This document shows, one piece after another, positions 29,296 through 40,179 of a stretch of DNA of 64,000 nt. The DNA comes from Hortaea werneckii (lineage: Eukaryota; Ascomycota; Dothideomycetes; Mycosphaerellales; Teratosphaeriaceae). The DNA is taken from contig JBAOKB010000091.1 of the NCBI GenBank assembly GCA_037044905.1, positions 1-64,000 on the forward strand, given 5' to 3'. The position numbers and the translations under genes were made by a program. The notes under the pieces were generated by a model. That model saw only the letters and a program-made list of their open reading frames with translations. It was not told where the DNA came from and did not search any database. Each line of letters begins with the position of its first letter. Within the stretch, counting starts at the first letter, position 1.

Positions 29296-31695
29296 ATGGT
29301 CGTTTTCAAGAGCTTGGCCGTCTCGTTAGCCAGCGCTCTCACCCTCGCAAACGCCCAATGGGGTCATGGCCACGACAAGGGCCATTCTTCCGACTCTTCC
29401 CTCGCCAATGCACCTTACAAAGATCCTTCGGTTGCCATCGAGGACAGAATAACAGACCTCCTTGGCCGGATGACCATCGAGGAGAAGGCCGCTCAGCTAA
29501 TGCAAGGCGACATCTCCAACTGGCTCAACACGACTTCCGGTGAATTCAACGAAACAGGTCTGGCGGTGAACTTCGACCAGAAGGCCGGCATGTTCTATGT
29601 GGGCTATCCCATCTCATGGGACTGGCTTGCTACGAACATCAAACGAGGTCAAGATTACGCCGTCAATGAAACCAGACTGGGCATCCCGACTATCGTCCAA
29701 ACCGAGAGCATCCACGGGTTTTTGATCGGAAACGCCACCCTCTTCAACTCTCCCATCGGATACGCATGCACCTTCAACCGCACTCAAACGCAATTGATGG
29801 CCGAACAGATTGCCCGAGAGGCTAAAGCGCTAGGAGTAAACCAGATCTTCGCACCACTCGCCGATCTCGCCCGCGAATTGCGATTCGGTCGTGTGGAAGA
29901 GACGTTTGGCGAAGATGGCTATCTTGCCGGCGAGACTGCCAAATCGTACATCCACGGCTTGCAGAGCCTTAATGTAAGTGCGATGTTGAAGCACTACGCC
30001 GCATTTGGTGATCCAGACCAAGGTTTGAATACCGGTCCACAGCATTTCGGAGAGAGAGCTCTGAGAACGACATGGCTGCCTAGCTACCACAAGGCGGTCA
30101 CAGAGGGCGGCGCTTGGGCTATCATGTCCGCCTACCACAGCCAGGATGGCGTGCCAGCTGTGAGCGACCATTTCACCCTGACGGAGATTTTGAGGGACGA
30201 ATGGGGTTATGAGTTCTTTGTCATGTCTGATGCAGGCGGCACAGACAGACTGGCGAAGAACTTCTACGTCTGCCCACTTCCACTGAACGATTACAACAGC
30301 CCTATCACGGAAGGCAACGAGTGTGTGGCCATGAACGCCCTCCCAGCCGGAGGTGATGTGGAGATGGGCGGTGGCTCCTTCAACTACCGCTCGATCCCGG
30401 AGCTCGTGGCCAGCGGCCGACTGAGTGAAGACACGGTGAACACTGCCGTCACCCGCCTCCTCCGCTCCAAGTTCACCATGGGCCTGTTCGAAAACCCATA
30501 CCCCGCCGCACCGGCTTCCGAGTGGGAAGACATCATCAACAACGACTACGCCAAATCTCTCGCCCGCGAAATCGACCGCGACTCCATCGTCCTCCTCAAG
30601 AACGACGCCCAAACCCTCCCCATCAGCAAGGACAAGAAAGTCGCTGTCATCGGGCCCATGGCAGACGGCTTCATGAACTACGGCGACTACGTCGTCTACC
30701 GTTCACAGTACCGCGGCGTCACCCCCTTAGCCGGCATCCGCTCCGCCATCGGCAACGATTCAGTCAGCTACGCCCAAGGCTGCGAACGGTGGTCGAACGA
30801 CGAGTCCGGCTTCTCCGAAGCCATCGCCGCCGCCAACTCCGCCGACGTCGCCGTCGTAGTCGTAGGGACCTGGTCCCGCGACCAACGCGAACTCTGGGAA
30901 GGCCTAAACGCCACGACGGGCGAGCACGTCGACGTGAACGACCTCTCCCTCGTGGGCGCCATGCGCCCACTCCTCCGCACCATCATCGCCACCGGCAAAC
31001 CCACCGTCGTCGTCTTCCAGTCCGGCAAACCCATCACCGAACCCTGGCTCTCCAACACCACCGCCTCGCTGGTGCAACAATTCTATCCCTCCCAGGAAGG
31101 CGGGCACGCCCTTTCGGATATCCTCTTCGGCGACGTCAACCCGAGCGGGAAACTCTCCGTCTCCTTCCCTCACTCCGTAGGCGATTTACCGGTAAACTAC
31201 GATTACTACAACTCCGGCCGCGCGCTGGACCCGGGTTTCGTCGGCGCGGATAACAATTTGTATTTCGGCCACCAGTACGTCCTCGGGACGCCGGAACCCT
31301 GGTTCCCTTTCGGGTATGGGCTTTCGTATACGAATTTCACTTACGGGAACTTCTCACTCAGCAAGACCAACGTGTCTGCGAGCGATTCCCTGATCGCGAC
31401 AGTGTCGTTGACGAATTCCGGTTCCCGACCCGGTGCAGAGGTCGTGCAGCTCTATGTCAAGGACCTGTTGGCGAGCGTCGACGGGCCGAATATGTTGCTC
31501 AAGGGGTTCGAGAAGGTTTTCCTGCAACCGGGTGAGACGGTGCAGGTGGAGATTCCGCTTGAGGTGGGGGATTGTGGGGTTTGGCAGGGGAGGCCCGGGA
31601 AGATGCGGTGGGTGGTTGAGAAGGGGGATTTTGTGGTTATGGTGGGTGGAGGTAGTGGGGATTTGAGGGTTAATGGGACGTTTACTGTTACTTGA
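29296..31695 (+). CDS. Secreted GH3 beta-glucosidase or beta-xylosidase
   Basis: Extracellular family 3 glycoside hydrolase, 799 residues, no intron, ATG at 29296. Signal peptide 1-20. The N-terminal barrel holds RMTIEEKAAQL near 55-65, TESIHGFL near 136-143, and the nucleophile Asp312 in FVMSDAGG. The C-terminal alpha/beta sandwich (about 420-640) has KVAVIGPMAD near 448-457, followed by a fibronectin III-like domain ending the protein (LTNSGSRPGAEVVQLYVKD). Many N-glycosylation sequons. The SDAGG rather than SDWxG nucleophile loop sets it apart from the second GH3 in this window and is more like the xylosidase/BglX groups; the exact substrate is not readable. Confidence 0.93.
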   Translation: MVVFKSLAVSLASALTLANAQWGHGHDKGHSSDSSLANAPYKDPSVAIEDRITDLLGRMTIEEKAAQLMQGDISNWLNTTSGEFNETGLAVNFDQKAGMFYVGYPISWDWLATNIKRGQDYAVNETRLGIPTIVQTESIHGFLIGNATLFNSPIGYACTFNRTQTQLMAEQIAREAKALGVNQIFAPLADLARELRFGRVEETFGEDGYLAGETAKSYIHGLQSLNVSAMLKHYAAFGDPDQGLNTGPQHFGERALRTTWLPSYHKAVTEGGAWAIMSAYHSQDGVPAVSDHFTLTEILRDEWGYEFFVMSDAGGTDRLAKNFYVCPLPLNDYNSPITEGNECVAMNALPAGGDVEMGGGSFNYRSIPELVASGRLSEDTVNTAVTRLLRSKFTMGLFENPYPAAPASEWEDIINNDYAKSLAREIDRDSIVLLKNDAQTLPISKDKKVAVIGPMADGFMNYGDYVVYRSQYRGVTPLAGIRSAIGNDSVSYAQGCERWSNDESGFSEAIAAANSADVAVVVVGTWSRDQRELWEGLNATTGEHVDVNDLSLVGAMRPLLRTIIATGKPTVVVFQSGKPITEPWLSNTTASLVQQFYPSQEGGHALSDILFGDVNPSGKLSVSFPHSVGDLPVNYDYYNSGRALDPGFVGADNNLYFGHQYVLGTPEPWFPFGYGLSYTNFTYGNFSLSKTNVSASDSLIATVSLTNSGSRPGAEVVQLYVKDLLASVDGPNMLLKGFEKVFLQPGETVQVEIPLEVGDCGVWQGRPGKMRWVVEKGDFVVMVGGGSGDLRVNGTFTVT

Positions 31696-32885
31696 GATTG
31701 AGGGGAGAGAGGGGAGGGGAAGGCGATTGTTCTATTCCCGAATCCGAAGGGGCGGGTGATGCTGATGGAATGGATGGGTTTCAGTCTTTTTGGGGGGTGG
31801 GGTTGGGACGGGGAAACCTTGAACGTCTTTCTCAAGAGAATAGGGGTCCCGTCTAAATGCAAAGAAAAATGTCTGTTCCTGCCTCCAATGGGATTTCTTC
31901 GGTGTTTTTCCTTTCCTGCATCGAAAAAAGTGGTTGTGTTTTTTTATCCTCCGCCCTTGTCGGGGGTTTTAAAGCAGCTTATGGGGACGGGAGCCTTCAC
32001 GTATAAGGTCGCTTCAGCTCGCAGCAAGGAGAACGAAAGCGAGCTCGTGGACAGCTTTTCGCGAAACAATTAATCCTAGGATTCTGTGATTTTGCCCCAT
32101 CCCATTCCCGTCCTTGGACGGTACGGCACGTTCGGTTCTGATACAGATCTGTCCCGAGTGAGATACGATCTCGAATGTTTCATCTGGTCGTCAAACCCTT
32201 CTCCAATTCCTGCTTTCTTGCTTGCAGGGGGTGGGGGTTGTAGGATCTCGTCCACACTAGATCTGACTCACTTAGTGCATCACTAGCTAAGCACATGCTG
32301 TCTTTCCGTTTTCTCTCTGGGACGGGAGGGATTGCGCGTGTGCTTTTACTGAAAGGTTCCGTCTTGCTTGCAGCTCCCTGGCGGAGGGATTAAAAAGAGG
32401 TCTGTTTTTGGGGCGGGTGGAAGTTTGACTGCATATCTACACCAACTTCACTATACGGCTCTCGTCTATACTATCTGGCATCTCAAACTTGCTGGTACCT
32501 ATCTAAGGCACAGTCACCCTGTTTGAGCACAACGAGGTACCATCACACGTCTTCCCGCCTTATAACAGACATCAAGATCACGGCTTCACCTCCTACCATC
32601 ACAAGCTTCTTCCTGGAAGCTTCTGACACGAGGTTAAGAAACTCCAGCACGTGGTCGGACTAGGACTTTCCGTCTGGGAGCAGATAAGAGGGCATTCTCT
32701 TCTGCTTTCAATTTAACCTGCGACACCAATCTGATCTGACAAGAACAACGATCATACGATACTCTTTTCATCAGTCTTTGATCCGGCATCAACGATATTG
32801 TGAACTATATCAACAGTCAAACCTCCATCTCTCGTCTGTTTACCAGATACTTCCTCTACTCCATCCAAGGCAGTATCACATCAAG
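31696..32885. other. Intergenic
   Basis: 1.2 kb between the first GH3 and the Ser/Thr-rich gene. T-rich tracts in the first half, no supported gene. The last 350 nt have a CT/CA-rich leader-like composition typical of fungal promoters and 5' UTRs. Confidence 0.4.
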
Positions 32886-35447
32886 ATGCGTCTCACTGTC
32901 CTGCTGGTGGCCTTGTTCGGGTTGTGCGTCTGCCTGTCTCTTGCCGAGGAATCAATGATCGAAGACGATGCTTCTGAGTCTTTTGATGCTCGCAATGCGA
33001 TCTTCGGCAAGAGCAAGCCAAAGCCAAAGTCTGCCGCCGGACGCTCCAAGTCAACCAAAGCTACTTCTAAGGCGACTGGGAAGGCTACGCTAAGTCCCAA
33101 CAGAGCTACGAAGTCTGCTTCCCAAGTTACGACGCAGAGTAAAGTTACCAGCGTAACTGGTTTGAAGACTACTTCGTTGGTAGCGACAACTTCGTCGTCC
33201 AGTACAAGACGGAGCTCCTTGATGAGTTCCAGCAGCAGTGTGGCTAGGACCTCCTCATCTCCTCTTTTTGCTTCATCTCTAAGGACATTTACCAGCATAT
33301 CTTCGATCTCAAACGCCGTAAGCACCACACCAGTCTCCCACCCATCATCTGGAATTGTCTCTCCAACATCATCCATTACCTCAGCATCTACGACGAACAC
33401 TCAACACTGCACCCCAACAACCTCAAAGAAAAACCTCCTCAAGACAACAATCTGCATCTGTCCCGAAGGCATCAAAGCCAGTGCATCCAAGACCCCGAGC
33501 CCACCATGCCCCTACACCACAGTCCCGCCACTATCCGCTATGCTCCCCATGCAAAACGCGAATGAAAACTCAGACGGTAGCTTTTGGAGCAAAGCCTGGG
33601 AAGTCGCCAAACCACACGCCGGTCATGTCGCCGGTCAAGCAGGACAATTCGCCGTTGATCGCTATGGTCAACCTATCAGGGATAAATTCAACCATTTGAT
33701 TCCTGTGAAGGGTCAGGATGTTTCGGCTGCGGATCTGGTGCAGGTTGATCCGGTGCAGGTGGAGCAGGCGGAGGAGAGTCGGGCTGCTCAGGGGGCCACT
33801 GAGGTTGATCCTTCTACGTATGAGGACGAGCAATCGGGGGTTGACGATGGGCAGGCTGGTGTGGCTCAAGGCGGAGCTAGCGTGGACGGTGGAGCTGAGA
33901 ATGTTGGCGATGGCGACGGTCTTGATGGTACTGCCACACAAGGGGATAGTCAGGATGCCGGACGGGTCGGGCAAGAAAATGGCAGTCCCTCGGGGAAGGC
34001 AGGGCAGAATGTCATGATGGGCAATGGTAACCAGCAGAAAGGTGGAGCAAGTCAACAGAGTGGCAGAACCATGGACAACGGCGGAGACGACTCTCTCAAT
34101 GGTGTTTCTGACCAAGGAAATCCAAGCACTGCAGCCGTTATTCAGGCTGGAAACGGGGGAAGTCAGGGCATGCAAAACAATGCCGTTCCGCCTGGCAGTG
34201 CACAGAGCGGCGCCGCTCATAAGGACGTTGCACAAGACGCTGGATCTGACGATAACAATAACTTTCCCAGCCCCGCTCCTCACAATCAGCCCGCATCTCA
34301 CATTCGCCCGAAGAGAGTTTCCTCGAGCAAGGCCGTCTCACCTGCCTTGAATTGGAATGGTACCTCTACAGACGCCGGCGGTGCCTCGCCATCTGGCAGT
34401 GCTCCAAGCAATCCCTTGGGAAACGCTACGGCATCTGGCGCCGACGGAGACGATGGTCCCGCGTGCCCTGTTCATGGCGATGTGAGCCCCGATGAGATGC
34501 AGGGTGATGATGATCCCGACATTGCTCTACCCGTTGGCACACCGTCCGAGTGCAAGCAGAAGAGGGATGTTCTTCGACTGAGGGCAGTGAGTATTTGCTC
34601 TCCTACAGTCATCTCTTCCGGCTCAACGTTCACCAGCACTTTCGTGTGCAATGAAGATGTCGTTACCGCAAGAGATGAGATTTGCGACTCGTCAAATTCG
34701 ACTGCAGCTAGCGATGGGTCTTTCGCCACTGGGAATGCTGCTATCTCAGCAGGAGATTCTGCCTTCTTCCCCAACGGCACAGCGACTTCCTACTCGATCA
34801 TCAAGTCTACCAACGCTGGTTCAGCTGCAAATCTCAGCGCCCGAAACCCGAAACCCCGCGATGGCGGTCCCTTTATCGTCGACAAGACCTATGCGGGTTC
34901 TGGGAGCAACAGTTCGATACGCTCGCGAATGGCTGCGTCTGCCTACTCAAGCAATGGTACAGGTTCAGCGCTTCCAAATATCAGTGTTGATGGCCCAGCC
35001 TGTAGTGAGCCGCTTTCAAGCAATATTTCTGTCTCCTATCCAAGCCAGGCTGCTGGCAATAATTCCTCGACCGATAGCGTTACTGGAGTCATCAATTCTT
35101 CAGTACTTCCGCTTAGAAAGGGACCAATCGGACCAATATCTGCTCGCAATGGACCGGCAATTGAGAGTCAGTCTCGTATGGCATCACATGGCACTTCACC
35201 TGCGCCTTCTCAAGACGGTAGCAGTCCGGAAACGAGACCTCATTCTGTGCACTTGGCTTCGGCGGTACTGGGCCAGCGATGGGTGCATGATTTCGCCGAT
35301 GTGCCCTCTACCAGGCAGGCTTCTGGTGCTGAAGAGACTGGAAGTGCCAGCTTAGAGCAACATGCTACCCATGCCGAGAATACTGATGGGGACGAACAAG
35401 GCAATGGGGCGGCAGCTTTCGAGGAGGAATATTTCGACCAGGAGTAG
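32886..35447 (+). CDS. Secreted Ser/Thr-rich low-complexity protein
   Basis: 853 residues from the ATG at 32886 (AAGATGCG), single exon. Signal peptide about 1-20 (LLVALFGLCVCLSLA). Residues 40-170 are Ser/Thr/Lys-rich and probably O-glycosylated. A small Cys-containing block lies near 175-215 (TTICICPEGIKAS, PPCPY), then a segment with FWSKAWEVAKPHAGHVAGQAGQFAVDR. The middle is an acidic Gly/Gln/Asp/Asn repeat-like region (about 270-460), and the rest is Ser/Asn-rich with several N-glycosylation sequons. A KR dipeptide just before DVLRLRAVSICSP (about 560) could be a Kex2 cleavage site. No enzyme domain recognised. A cell-wall or effector-type role is inference. The next gene starts only 183 nt downstream on the same strand. 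Confidence 0.7.
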   Translation: MRLTVLLVALFGLCVCLSLAEESMIEDDASESFDARNAIFGKSKPKPKSAAGRSKSTKATSKATGKATLSPNRATKSASQVTTQSKVTSVTGLKTTSLVATTSSSSTRRSSLMSSSSSVARTSSSPLFASSLRTFTSISSISNAVSTTPVSHPSSGIVSPTSSITSASTTNTQHCTPTTSKKNLLKTTICICPEGIKASASKTPSPPCPYTTVPPLSAMLPMQNANENSDGSFWSKAWEVAKPHAGHVAGQAGQFAVDRYGQPIRDKFNHLIPVKGQDVSAADLVQVDPVQVEQAEESRAAQGATEVDPSTYEDEQSGVDDGQAGVAQGGASVDGGAENVGDGDGLDGTATQGDSQDAGRVGQENGSPSGKAGQNVMMGNGNQQKGGASQQSGRTMDNGGDDSLNGVSDQGNPSTAAVIQAGNGGSQGMQNNAVPPGSAQSGAAHKDVAQDAGSDDNNNFPSPAPHNQPASHIRPKRVSSSKAVSPALNWNGTSTDAGGASPSGSAPSNPLGNATASGADGDDGPACPVHGDVSPDEMQGDDDPDIALPVGTPSECKQKRDVLRLRAVSICSPTVISSGSTFTSTFVCNEDVVTARDEICDSSNSTAASDGSFATGNAAISAGDSAFFPNGTATSYSIIKSTNAGSAANLSARNPKPRDGGPFIVDKTYAGSGSNSSIRSRMAASAYSSNGTGSALPNISVDGPACSEPLSSNISVSYPSQAAGNNSSTDSVTGVINSSVLPLRKGPIGPISARNGPAIESQSRMASHGTSPAPSQDGSSPETRPHSVHLASAVLGQRWVHDFADVPSTRQASGAEETGSASLEQHATHAENTDGDEQGNGAAAFEEEYFDQE

Positions 35448-35630
35448 GTAGGTCCTTAATTCCTGCAAGGAGTAGATAGGTGTGAACATATCTAATGAAA
35501 ATGGTTTCTCAGACGATCCTTTGAAGTTTCAAACGTACATTACAGCAACTCTACGTATTCTCTCCAAGCTTCTACTTCCAGGGGCGTTGAGATCCATCAG
35601 TACGACAAACGAAGGAGCTCGAGCGCAGAG

Positions 35631-36828
35631 ATGAATGCAATCTTGGACAGCAACGCCACTGCTCCAAGCAGCTCAAACATGAACACGACTGTCCCAGCAG
35701 CTACCAATATCAACACCAATGGTCAGACTTCCGAGCTTTACAATCCGCCTTTGACCAGCAACGCTCCCATCACTTCTCCCACCGCAACCCTACCATTAAG
35801 CACGTCATCCTTCGCAGCCTCAACCGTAACAGTAACAGCCGACCCCTGGGTCTGGACTACTACCCTCGGTCAAAACGGGGACGAAGAAATAAATGGCACA
35901 CTGATTGCATGCGAAGCGACAGTTGGGATGAACATTCCCATCACAGATGCTCCGAGGGTATGAAAGACTTCTCTACAAGGGCAACAGATCAAGCTCAAAT
36001 GTTGACATCCGCTAGTGCGTAACAACAGGTGATGCCCGATGGGCAATCCTCAGTACACCGTCTCCAACTCCATACGTCTACGTCAAAGCCCCCGTGGACT
36101 CGAGCGCATACGTTGGCAACTTGACCGCAACAGCGCTCTCATCAGCTTTGTATTCAGCCTTGAGCGTCGCCTGTCCCGAAGAAGAGTGTCAGCCCAACGC
36201 TACAATACCCGGGATCGTATATCCCGGTTCTCATGGTGATATGAAAGAGGGCGAGTTGGTCGTTACGATTCACGATGGGCACTTATACACCAAGGACGGA
36301 GGTGTGCGGAATCTGACGTTCACGCTGGCTGCCATGTTAGCCAATGCTTCCAGCACGGAAATGTGTTTCGAGCATAGCAAGGCCATTGGAACTAGAGATG
36401 CTGAGCCAGCACCGCTAGTGCCGCCGCCGATGGTGCATCCGATCAAGACTGAAGAAGTCTTGCTTTGCAATATGGCAGGCCTGATGCTGATAGAGTACTA
36501 CTCTGGCAATCGAACCGATGGACCAAACACGCGACTCTTCCTCTCCTTCAGCTTTCAGGACCATGAAGGCGGGGCGGACATGACGGTGGAGATTTGCGAG
36601 AAAGTGATGTTAGGGATGGATATTGCTGGGACGGTACTGGCATGCATACCGGTTATTGGTCCGATCATAAATTCAGTCATGAAAGCGAGTAAGGCGGCTT
36701 GTAGGATGGCGGAGAAAGTGGAGGAGACAGCGGATAAGATTGATGCGGCGATTTCGGCGGGGACGGAGGTGATGGACAATTTGCTTTCATTGAAAAGCGA
36801 TCTGCCTTTGAGTATTTCTGCGGATTGA
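35631..36828 (+). CDS. Hypothetical Thr/Asn-rich protein with a C-terminal hydrophobic segment
   Basis: Exons 35631-35957 and 36016-36828 give 379 residues. The 58-nt GT-AG intron (GTATGA...GCTAG, TTGAC branch-like) fits phase 0; a nearer AG at 36028 would break the frame. The N-terminus (1-70) is Thr/Asn/Ser-rich without a signal peptide. The middle has DPWVWTTTLGQ near 80-90, then CVTTGDARWAILSTP just after the junction and a paired-Cys stretch (CPEEEC). Near residues 305-330 a hydrophobic Gly/Ile segment (MDIAGTVLACIPVIGPIIN) is followed by an amphipathic helix, a layout seen in membrane-active or membrane-anchored proteins. No named family recognised. The lack of a signal peptide and the short gap from the preceding gene suggest the true start might be further upstream. 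Confidence 0.6.
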
Positions 36829-36886
36829 AATGGTTTTGAACCCATTGTATTTTTTGCATTCAGGACAGACAAATTCCTAGCGTACT

Positions 36887-39345
36887 TTACTTCCTGTAAA
36901 TCTGATCCTGCAGTCTAATATCTCGACTGCTCGCTCCAACATCAACGCTATACCTCCCCTTCTGTAGCTGCCAGTCCTGCTTGACGACATCCCAAATACT
37001 AAGATCTCTCCTCGTCACCTTGAATTCCACTTCTTGCGTCTCGCCAGGCTTCACGAAGACCCGCTCGAATCCTCTAAGCTGCCTCTCTGGGGCATTTGGC
37101 ACGCCTAGATAGAGCTGTGGGACTTCATGCGCAGCGACCTGGCCAGAGTTGGTGATGCTTGCTTTGACGGTGTAGAGAGCCTCCCACAAGGCCGAGTCGC
37201 CGCCTTGTGTTGTCGTGTTGGTAGTTGAAGGCACGTACTCAGGAGCGGTATCATCGTGGCACTCCACAGAAATGTCGGAGTAGTCAAAGCTTGAGTAAGA
37301 AAGTCCATAGCCAAACTCATAGCGTGGCGTGATGTTGTGCTTGTCGAAATAGCGGTAGTCGATGTATAGACCCTCTGTGAAGTTGGACTGCGGGAAGGGT
37401 TCGAAGCTGATGGTAGAGTTGAGAAGACTACCGTAATCCGATTCCTTCTTGGCGACTGTGAAGGGGAGGCGTCCGGACGGGGAGACATCGCCGTAGAGCA
37501 CGTCGGCAATAGCGTTGCCACTCTCCTGACCTGGCAACATTGCGTATAGCACGGCGGTGATGTTGGGATGATCAATCCAGCTATCCACCACTCTGATGCC
37601 AGCATCATGCATGATGACGATAGTATTCGAGCAGTTCGCGGCGACATTCTGCACCAGTCTGTCACTGAAATCGTCCTGCAACGTTGTGCGGTCGAACGAC
37701 TCTGAAGCGTAGGCATTGATGAATACGATGCATGCTTCGGCATTGGCGAAGACGATGGGGTTCTCAGCATCAAAGTCCCATCTCACAGTACCGCGGTCCT
37801 TCAAGACCCGATCCTGCAGAGCTTGGAAGGGCGAGATCACGTATGGAGGCGTGCTAGATCCAGACCCACCACCGGTAATCAATGTGCCATTCAGAGTGTT
37901 CCAGCCGAAGTTGACCTCGTAGCCTCCACCGAAGCGAGATGGGTTTGTCCATGGAGAGGCTGGCAGCTTTGCATCGTAACCAAAGATGTCAAGGTATCTT
38001 GGATTCTTGAGTGGGAGAGTGTTGTTGACGTTCTTGACAAGTACTGTGCCGGCGGCGCCAATCTCGCGGATCAGCGAAGCGTGGTCACCGCGAACGTCGA
38101 TGATTTCGTGTTCTACGTTGTAGGGATAGACGCCAGGTTCTGGGTAGCCTTGATCCTGGTTCAGATAGTAGTATGCGGCTAGAATCCGGGCCACCATGTC
38201 GTCCAGTCGGGTGTCACTGACAGAGCCGTTGTTGACCGCTTGTGTCAAGTTGCCACCCCAGTAGCCAGCATCAGGCATGACGAGATCCAGACCAGCATTG
38301 GCTGAAGCGACGCCAGCATGCTGTCCACCCCAGTCGGAGACGACGTAGCCTTGGAAGCCAAGTTCAGACTTTAGTATGCCGTTCATAAGCTTGCTGTTCT
38401 GGCACGCATAGCTGTTGTTTGCTCGCTGGTACGAACACCTGCAAAGAGTTTCAGCAATTATCTCATCCAGAGAAGATTTTTTTCTGCGTACATAATGCTC
38501 GCCACGCCCGCGTGCAGAGCATCCATGAAAGGGAAGGCATATAGTTCATGGATGGTCCTATCGTCCACATTGCTCGACATGGCTTCACCGAGCTCGCCAG
38601 GGTTACGTCGAAATTCTTCTTCGTTGAGAAGGAAATGCTTCGCTGTTCCAATGACGCCCTGGTCTTGCAGCCCAAGCACAACGTTCTCCATGCCAGCGCC
38701 AGAGAGATAAGGGTCAGCGCCGAAGCCTTAAAAAATCCAATCAGCCCCTTGTTATACTATGCAATTAATCGAGATGTCTTACCTTCCCAGTTCCTTCCTC
38801 CTCTCGCCACCCTTCCCAGCGGACCAGCTACAGGCAACAAAGCAGCATTGATCCCCTTCCCGCGGTATTCCTCTCCAAGAGCTTTGCCGTAGCGGTACAT
38901 CAAGTCTCGGTCAAAGCTAGCGCCTACCATGATCTGAGCCGGGAAAGATGAAACAAACTCCTGTCCGCGGATGCCGTCAGGAGCGTCGGCGAAGCAAAGT
39001 TGTGGCACGCCCAATCGCGGTACAGCGCCGCTGTTGCCGACACATTGTCCTTCGTGCCCGTGAGTTACGTTGACCTTCTCCTCGAGAGTCATCTGGGAGA
39101 TGAGGGAATATGCACGCGCGTAGGCGGCTTGCCACGAGGACGAGTTGCCACCATTGCCTTCGGCTGAGTTGAAAATGGCGTTAGCAGTTATCACGTCAGA
39201 GTCGACGGACATGATACTCACGTGTTGGATAGACTGGCGGGCTAAGGCCGTAGTAAGGCACTTCAGATACATTGGTATAGCCTACTGCATCTGCCTGATG
39301 AAGGAGAGGGAGCAGTGCTCCAAGAACACTAAGGAGCTTTGCCAT
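36887..39345 (-). CDS. Secreted GH3 beta-glucosidase, four exons
   Basis: Extracellular beta-glucosidase acting on cellobiose and related oligosaccharides. Exons 39345-39222, 39163-38783, 38726-38492 and 38438-36887 give 763 residues. Introns are 58, 56 and 53 nt, all GT-AG; each junction restores a GH3 motif (GRNWEGFGADPYLSG over the second, SIMCSYQRANN over the third). Signal peptide about 1-20. Nucleophile Asp282 lies in VVSDWGG. RNWEG near 165 is the substrate-binding loop of fungal beta-glucosidases. A C-terminal fibronectin III-like domain ends the protein. It converges with the 35631 gene: only about 58 nt separate the stop codons. Confidence 0.93.
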
Positions 39346-40179
39346 CCTACCTGTATTGCAGGAGCGAATACCTGCGAAGCAAAACAAGACATTCTCATGG
39401 CTTTTGATTTATATACTTCACTCTCGCTAGCCATTGTACCGTTCTCGCCGCATTGTCTACCCGCTGCAGATCAGTGGAGTCCGACTCCATCTGCCGCGTG
39501 AGGAGATGGTCTTGGCGATGGGAACCATGCAGCGCCATGTGGACTTAAAGTTCATTTGGATCATGGCAAAGCTCCGGCATGAGGCTGGTATGCACTGGTG
39601 ATCCACCGGAGGTGTACGAGAACCTTGTCGTCCTGACTAGATGTGAGGTGGAGGGAATGGAGGTCACAGCGGCTGAATTCCGACGCGGAACGAACAGAAT
39701 GGGCAAAGCCCGACCACAGTCGCCGACTTGTGCTTGCGACCGCCATTGGGTAACACCACGTGAGATGATACCTAGGTACCTGAGCATTGTTTAACATTCC
39801 AAAAGACGAAGCAAATAAATGTTTCAATATACTCTTAATCGTTGGTTCAAATTCCAATTGCCTTTCATCAATACCCGTTGGACCAGCCTCAAAGACAGCG
39901 CCAATGCCTTCCACGAATGCCGTCTGTTGGAGTACGGAAGTCCTATGTCCCTAGCACCATGCCTGGATTTCGAGAGTATCAGATTATGAATGGCGTATAA
40001 GCCTTAGGGAGGCTGTCAAGTGGGTTATTTGGCAGGGAAAATGCCGGACATGCGGTATCTGGCACGCAGTCGATGGAGAATGGAAGTTGGATCGCCAAGG
40101 ACCTCAAGTCCAGCCGCGAAAAGCTCGGGAGCTTCAACGAAAGTATATATGTTTACAGAATTCGTCGGCACTCATCAAA
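39346..40179. other. Intergenic between the second GH3 and the tRNA gene
   Basis: No supported protein gene. TATATAAA on the minus strand at 39408-39415 is the likely GH3 TATA box. The rest is unremarkable. Confidence 0.45.
39408..39415 (-). promoter_or_regulatory. Candidate TATA box of the second GH3 gene
   Basis: TATATAAA read on the minus strand, 63-70 nt upstream of the ATG at 39345. Strong match to the consensus and good spacing. Confidence 0.45.

Noticed and set aside
39835..39860. B-box-like GGTTCAAATTCC upstream of the real tRNA
   Set aside because: No A box, anticodon arm or acceptor stem at the proper distance.
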